Positions 50,540 through 64,000 of a stretch of DNA of 64,000 bases are shown here, in pieces. Under the pieces are notes generated by a model, which was not told the DNA's origin, made no database searches, and worked only from the letters and a program-made list of their open reading frames with translations. The position numbers and the translations under genes are program-made. Each line of letters starts with the position of its first letter. The stretch's first letter is position 1. This stretch comes from Elgaria multicarinata webbii (taxonomy: Eukaryota > Chordata > Lepidosauria > Squamata > Anguidae): positions 142,137,197 to 142,201,196 of the forward strand of contig NC_086173.1 in the NCBI RefSeq assembly GCF_023053635.1, given 5' to 3'.

Positions 50540-50960
50540 TAGCTTGGCCCCCTTCCCGCCATTTTAAGCCCCAACCTCTGCTACTCACTCAGGAACAGCT
50601 ACTGCTCGGGAAGCTGCCTCGATGTGTGTCTCTCTGCTGGCTCGGGCGCGCGCTCTTTGCTACTCTTAGGCTGAGGAGAGGCCGGTGGCGGAGACAACCG
50701 AGCGTGAATCTGACGGCGTCTCGAACTCCTCCCCGCGCCGCCTCCAGAGCCTGCCCTGCTTCGATAGGCCTGGTAGAGGGTGGCCGTGTTAGGGGAAGGC
50801 TGGGAGGGACGGAGGGAGAGAAAAGGAGGAGTGGGGGGACGGAGCTTTTCGGCTGGGCCCGGGGCGGGGGACTCCGAAAGCCGGTGGGGCCCGGTTCGGT
50901 ACGCGCCCCGGATCTTGGAAGGCCTAAGGCTGGAGCGGAGCCCTCACGCCTGTTAATCCT
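50540..50960 (-). promoter_or_regulatory. CpG-rich promoter region, assigned to KCTD6
   Basis: GC- and CpG-dense sequence stands out from the AT-rich surroundings. It includes CGGGCGCGCGC and CCCCGCGCCGCC. A donor site just inside it points leftward, toward KCTD6. No TATA box is evident. Confidence 0.65.
50590..50720 (-). other. KCTD6: Probable KCTD6 non-coding first exon
   Basis: Inside a CpG-rich stretch, the minus strand shows a consensus donor GTGAGT (plus-strand 50583-50588) directly after a C-rich exon-like sequence. This places the exon's 3' edge at 50589/50590. It lies upstream of the KCTD6 coding exons on the right strand and is the only CpG island between KCTD6 and PDHB that could serve KCTD6. 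The 5' edge (start of transcription) is a guess. It could instead be an unrelated non-coding transcript. Confidence 0.5.
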
Positions 50961-51037
50961 TGGTAACCGAGCAAAGACTAGTAAAAACTTCCCTTGTCTG
51001 CGAATGCCAAAAAGGAGAAGTGTATTCGGTTCCTAAG

Positions 51038-51121
51038 CAAATTTACTCCGAAGTAAGTTCCATCGAGTGCAGTAGGATTGATTTCCACTGGTAAGCGAAG
51101 CATGCATCTAGGATTGCAGCC
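51038..51121. repeat. ~90-bp palindromic repeat, copy 4
   Basis: AATTTACTCCGAAGTAAGTT CCATCGAGTG ... CCACTGGTAAGCG ... CTAGGATTGCAGCC. It is the same family. Confidence 0.65.
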
Positions 51122-51689
51122 TTCGACGAAAAAGGTGAAAAGCAAGAGCATAAAATTGGCTACTCTCAAACTCCCTACACACGCAGCTGTTTTCTCCCCT
51201 TTCTTTTTTAAAAGCAAGCAAGCTGGTGTTCAGGCCATATAGCTTGTCGGAAAGCCTTCATCAAGCGCTGCTATTGATCAAGAAAACCCATTAATCACAG
51301 ATTAAAATGCGGCATTGTCAGTTGCAGCTTCAGTGCTGCTCATTACAATTCGTGATCTGGCCAATGCCTGTCAGGGCTGCGTTCCAGGCAATATATATCC
51401 CAAAGCATATACACAAACATCGCAATCTCAATTCTGAGCGCTATGTAGCCAGAACAGCACCATCCGTGCACAAAAGGGAGGTGTCAGCAGACATTGGGGA
51501 ACCCTAAAGTTTGAAGAACTACAAAACCATCTTTTTGAGGGTGGGGGGATCCCAAAACAGCCCAATGAGGGCTGTGAATATTTGGTGGGCTGGCATTGTT
51601 TGTGGGAGGATAGGTGGTGAAGGGGACAAAAATGTGTGAGGAGGGAACGGGTTGGAGTGTTCCGGGCAGGAGCTCTCTACACTGCAACA

Positions 51690-51970
51690 CCTCATCCAGA
51701 TAGCAATCTTCAAATATCTGAAAGGTGGTCATGTAGGAAATGGAGCAGACTTACTCACTGTTGCTCCCAAGGGCAGGACTCAAACCAATGGGTGAAAATT
51801 GCAGGGTTGCAGATTTTGTCTTAACTTGAAGAGAAATTTCCTAACACTGAGAGCTGTTCAGCAGTGGAACAGACATCCTCAGGAGGTGGTGGGTTCTCCT
51901 ACACTAGAAGCATTTAAGCAGGGGCTGGATGTGCAGCTATCAGGGATGCTGTGGAGAGCCACAGCTTCTC
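51690..51970 (+). mobile_element. CR1 LINE C-terminal fragment
   Basis: Encodes, across breaks, FLTLRAVQQWNRHPQEVVGS and EAFKQGLDVQLSGML, the conserved C-terminus of CR1 ORF2. Confidence 0.75.
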
Positions 51971-52019
51971 CACCCCTAGCGTACAATATCTAAAACACAC
52001 ATTATGAATCACTAACCAT

Positions 52020-52135
52020 TAAGAAGCTCTATTGACTGGCCCAAGGTTATCCAATCAACATTGTGGAGTGGGTGTGAAGCTGGGTCTCCCTGGCCCTAGT
52101 CTGAAATACGAATTGCTATATCACATTGGTTCCCA
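52020..52135 (-). mobile_element. MIR/CORE-like SINE remnant, antisense
   Basis: GACTGGCCCAAGGTTATCCA ATCAACATTGTGGAGTGG ... GGTCTCCCTGGCCCTAGTCT has the order of inverted MIR-like SINEs. Confidence 0.45.
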
Positions 52136-52139
52136 AGTG

Positions 52140-54260
52140 ATTTTAGTAGCTCAATAGATTTGTACTTGTACATGCAGGTCTTCCTGGTGTATGGCTCATT
52201 GGAGGAACAGGTAATTGGCTCCACCATATGAGCCATTATTTTACATCCAACTTCATCTTGCCCCCTGAACCACTATTTTGAACCTGGCTCTGGTTGGTGG
52301 ACTTTGGGTTCTAATAACAACCGCAACATAGATCCTACAAGCCTGAGGTCGGCCCGTGCCTGACTTAGGAATGTTGACATTTGCAAACACACAATTAATG
52401 ACATCTGTGATTTCTGTTAATGTATGGGTTTATATTTAGCTCTTCATAACTTCTGTAAGGTCACTGAAATTTGCTCTTTGAGTATTATGTGTGTTCATAA
52501 ATAAGCTGATTGCAATTAACTATTAGCTATGCTAATGAGTCTACCTAGAACAATCTAATCATGTGCTATTTATATGCATCCTTTAAATTACAGTCCAAAA
52601 TGTTATTTTCAATTGCTTTCTTCCACTTTTCAAGCTGCACTTCTACTTTCAGAAGATCAAAATGAAGTCACTGCTTCTTTTAACTAGATAATGTACAAAT
52701 ACACACATTTCCCAAAAACTCAGATTGTGCTGCTCAGTTATTTTAACTCATGGGAACATATTTGGTCTTTTACAGTAAAAGGCCTAGGCATTTAGCTCAA
52801 GTGCATGGTTTTTATTCATATTTTTTTAAAAATGCAGTAACTACCTTTCAATTGCTTCTTGACTCTGTTTTTCTTTTGGAGTTTCAGTTTAAATTTTGAA
52901 TAACATTTTTGCTTGTGGCAAGATTTTTTTAATTTGTTAATGCTGTATCAACTCATAACATTTTGGCATTTGAATCTAACTGGTGCCAGTCCTAGTAAAA
53001 CTCTGCTCACTTGATGCTCCTGTTAGAAAGGGGTGCATAAAGTATGGGCCACCCTAAGTCCTATTTGGCAGCCTCCAAAAACCCCAGAAAAAAGAAAAAC
53101 GCTGTGGAAGTAGCCTCTATGGTTTCTGCCATAAAACTTTCATGCCTAGAACATTCCTGGAGCATACTAGGAAGCAGTGCTGAAAGGCTCCTGCATGCTT
53201 CCTAGGATACTCTAGAAATGGATCTTCTATGATAAAACCATAAAGCCTGTTTCTAGAACATTTTTTTCTTTTTCCCCAGTTTGTTTTTTTAATGAAAATG
53301 TTCCAGGTAACAGATTGTGGGATGTAAGGATCGCTTGACAAGAGTGTGGATTAGAGGAGAGAGAAGAGCCAGGACTCCTGGGTGGTTTGAGAACTTAGGT
53401 TTCTAGGAAGAGTGATGGTTTTATCTGATCAAAATAGATGCCAGGTGACCAAAACACTCTTGGGCAGGAGTTGGATTTGAGTGAGTGGTGTGTGAAGTGT
53501 ATGCTGTATGTTTAATGTGTGTGCAGTCCCCAGCAGATATTTGATGCAGCCCTCAGGACCCAAAAGGTGCTAGAAGGGACAGAGGCCATTTTTACCAATT
53601 CGTTCTGCAGATCCCTGAAAAGCTGCTCCGGAGGGCAGGAAGGCCCTCTAGAACAGGATGGGTAGTGGCATTGGGTTCTTTTAGAAAAAAAATCTTTTTC
53701 TCCAGTCGTTTCCAGGATTGCAGACTCTTCCATGAACAGAAGGAATCTTCCATTTGCAGAGGATCTTCCATTCTACCCACTATGTCCACCTTGGGTTTTT
53801 TGCACAGATTACCCATTAAGCACCAAGACCAAGGTGAAGTGTAATACTCTTGCACTGCTGAAAAGAAGTCAATGACCCTTTAAGTGCATTTCTGGAAATG
53901 GGTGCATTGGATTGTTCTCATTTGTATTTAGCAAATATTTCTTTTTCTCAAAAAAACACAACCCTATAAAACATATTTTCTGACCACTCCTTGTTCCTAA
54001 TGTGTTCCAGTGCTAGGGGGTTAATAATACTGGACAAGTTTTAGCTCTAAAATATTGTTCTCAAGTGTCCTTCCGTTGTTGGTTTCAATTTTATTTGCAA
54101 AAGGCATGTTCCAGCCAGTCCTATTCCGGTTTTCACACTCTTCTGCCATAAATATGCAAACATTTACTTCTACAATCTATTCAAGTACATAGAAGCAAAG
54201 TTCCCGCCCAGTCCCCCCAGCCGCTTTGGAATTGGGTCACAGTATTACTTTCTAATAGTT
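52140..54260. other. KCTD6-PDHB head-to-head gap, nothing coding recognised
   Basis: AT-rich to about 53000, then mixed. The stretch 52380-52620 is repeat-free and dense in TAAT-type motifs. No gene supported. Confidence 0.45.
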
Positions 54261-54785
54261 ACTATCAGCAGACAAGGGGCGGGGGGAGGGAACCACCTCC
54301 ATCCGAGAAGCAGGTTTCGGGTCTTGTGAATGTTCCTCCATTACCACGGCTGACCTGGGTAGGTGGAATTACTAGCAGCCTTTCATTTTCCGCGATAAGC
54401 ACCAAAGTCGAGCGTAGAAGACCCAGCTGAATATTGAAGCTAAAAATATCAACGCGAATGTAACTTTCTGATCCAACCAGCTTTCCGTAATCGGCGCATA
54501 AGGGCTCGATCGACCCGACCTTCATGGATTGTAGTACACGCCTGACTAAAGGGGACGAATGCTCCCAAATCTGGGCGGAAGTGAAGCAAAACAGAGCGTC
54601 AAGCGGATATGGGCGAACTCCCGTTGTTCTAATCTCGCGAATGTCGACAGACAGCTCCGCCCTTTCTCGGCTCTCACTGACTCGGTCTCTCCCGGTTGCT
54701 AGGTAACGGTAGCGCATGAAGCGGAGATGGACGTACGGCGTAAGGGTTACGCTGAGGCGCGCGCCGGGTTAAGGACACTTCTAAG

Positions 54786-62662
<7,877 letters not shown>

Positions 62663-63050
62663 GTTCCGTGTGTGTATGTATGCTGTTCAAGAGGTTAAGT
62701 CTTTACAGTTATTTATGGAATATATTTGCAAACCATTGTATACAGAGCTGGGCCTTGTATAGCACATGAGCCTGTGGCATGTGTGGAAGGAAGTGACTCT
62801 AGAAACATAATCTGTTACAGGGCACGTACTGTCTCCCCTCCTTTTAAAGAAGAAAACACAAGAGGGAGACTTTCAGCCCAAAACAATAATTGTAATCATC
62901 TAATGAACTCTCATTGTAAGATGAAGTGTTCTTGCTTTATCGTTGTACATGAAATCAAGTTTGCTCTGCCTGGCAGCCCTAGGTTATCCGAAATCAGCTT
63001 GTGCTTATTTTGTAACTTAAAGCTTGCAATAAAGGACATTAAGAAAAATG
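62663..63050 (+). other. PDHB: PDHB 3' UTR (inferred)
   Basis: About 390 bases of repeat-free sequence run from the stop to just past an AATAAA at 63028-63033. That is a typical spacing for a compact housekeeping 3' UTR. Confidence 0.65.
63028..63033 (+). terminator. PDHB poly(A) signal
   Basis: A canonical AATAAA, the first on this strand after the PDHB stop, about 366 bases downstream. Cleavage is expected 10-30 bases later. Confidence 0.75.
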
Positions 63051-63159
63051 GTAAAATGAGTCCTGTTACTCTAAAATAGCCTGCTAGGAACTAAGCTTTT
63101 AACATGTAGCAACTGAATGTATTGTTTTTCTTTTTAAAAAATAGGATGGAAGTGTCACG

Positions 63160-63493
63160 TACAAGCCATGAGGGAAATTGGGTGGTTCTCATCAGGCCTG
63201 CCAGCTTCTCTGGTGCCCTTATCTCTGATTGCTGCTAAAGGGTTTCCCTACCCACCTCCCACCCTCCAAGGCATTGCAACCCCCAATGAAAAGAAACTTC
63301 AAAAAGCCTCCATTGGTACCAAGAGGTTATTTAAAAGGCTTTCAGTAGGAGAGGGATGAAGTGTGAGAGACTGACTGTCTCTGTGATTGTTGTTGGACAA
63401 TCACGATTTGGGGGGGGGCAGCAGACAGCCCCAATGGGCTTGCTCTGAACCAATTTGGCCCTTTAACTGAAAAAGGTTCCCCATACCTGCTGT
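63160..63493 (+). repeat. hAT-like non-autonomous repeat, right part, downstream of PDHB
   Basis: GGCCCTTTAACTGAAAAAGG TTCCCCATACCTG at the right edge matches the block at 13365-13397 and looks like a hAT terminus. The left boundary is unclear. Confidence 0.5.
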
Positions 63494-64000
63494 AAAGTGT
63501 GTTTATTATATAAACACTTTGACCTGGATCACTGCAGCCCATGTGGGCACCAGGTTGGTGATCCACGCCCCAAATACCACTTCTTGTTCTGTGTGAATGT
63601 GGTAAGGATGGGTTATTGATAGGCTTGTAAGCAACCCACTCTTGCTGGGTTTTCATGTAAGAAGCTATAGTGTGCTCTGCTACACCCTGAATATTCCAAA
63701 TTGTAACCACTGCCACAAGCCTTCACCCACAGTGGTTTCTCATTATGAGGCAGAAGACTCTCCCACCACTGGAACTAGAGCGCTCTGAAAATGGGGTGGA
63801 GTGCACCTACAACTAGCCCCCCTTCATTTCTTCTATACTGGGGGATGTGGAAGGACAGTAAACTGAAGATCACCTCTTCCCATCACATTTTTTCTGTTTT
63901 TCCTTCTCTGCTTCTGAGCCAAGGATGGTTGGGATGCAGTTAATACAACTGTAGCAGATCTCTCCCTGCCCCCAGAACTGTGAATATAGAGGATTGATCT
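63494..64000. other. Sequence downstream of PDHB, nothing recognised
   Basis: No exon of a neighbouring gene can be supported. In human the next gene, PXK, converges on PDHB from beyond this point. Confidence 0.4.

Larger units (their letters stand above)
32754..50589 (-). other. KCTD6 large first intron (inferred)
   Basis: If the 50.6-kb exon is right, this is a ~17.8-kb intron. It holds LINE, SINE and miniature-element copies listed separately. Between them, 32760-33950, 37560-40430 and 48110-49880 show nothing I can name. Confidence 0.5.

Noticed and set aside
50626-51036. 136-codon plus-strand ORF across the KCTD6 CpG island
   Set aside because: Composition is Arg/Gly-rich as expected from GC-rich DNA, its 3' part runs into an interspersed palindromic repeat, and it resembles no family.

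Overview
This is a vertebrate nuclear genome window, most likely from a squamate reptile (lizard or snake). The evidence is large intron-split genes with GT-AG borders, amniote gene order, and squamate-style repeats: tRNA-headed SINEs with a LINE-like tail (Sauria-SINE type), CR1 and L2/CR1-group LINE 3' ends, and many hAT-like and palindromic miniature elements. One of these closely resembles SPIN, a hAT family known from horizontal transfer. The species cannot be fixed from the sequence alone.

Three protein genes can be supported. Their order and relative strands match human 3p14.3 (ACOX2, KCTD6, PDHB). (1) 509-23233, plus strand: the last 12 coding exons of ACOX2, a peroxisomal branched-chain acyl-CoA oxidase ending in the import signal SKL. 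The 5' exons lie left of the window. (2) KCTD6, minus strand: a 687-bp main coding exon (30149-30835), a short first coding exon (32646-32753, 27 coding bases), and a probable non-coding first exon in a CpG island near 50.6 kb. Its 237 residues equal the human length. (3) PDHB, plus strand: nine coding exons from 54786 to 62662, giving a complete 367-residue pyruvate dehydrogenase E1 beta precursor with a mitochondrial presequence.

Layout: 1-23.2 kb is ACOX2, with introns full of LINE, SINE and miniature-element debris. From 23.2 to 29.2 kb is the tail-to-tail ACOX2/KCTD6 gap, which holds the SPIN-like insertion. From 29.2 to 50.6 kb is KCTD6, mostly one ~18-kb intron. From 50.6 to 54.8 kb is the head-to-head KCTD6/PDHB gap, with a CpG-rich region at each end. 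From 54.8 to 63.0 kb is PDHB, and 63.0-64.0 kb is downstream sequence. The genes are metabolically or cellularly separate (peroxisomal oxidation, CUL3 ubiquitin adaptor, mitochondrial pyruvate oxidation) and are linked by ancient synteny rather than by a shared pathway.

The most distinctive content is the number of fold-back elements: two copies of a ~320-bp near-palindrome with 8-bp target duplications, a nearly perfect 46-bp inverted repeat inside an older SINE, a ~90-bp palindromic family with at least eight copies, and a two-tier fold-back at 6.1-6.5 kb. I saw no convincing retrovirus, LTR element, CRISPR array, rRNA gene or functional tRNA gene. No new multi-gene system is visible.
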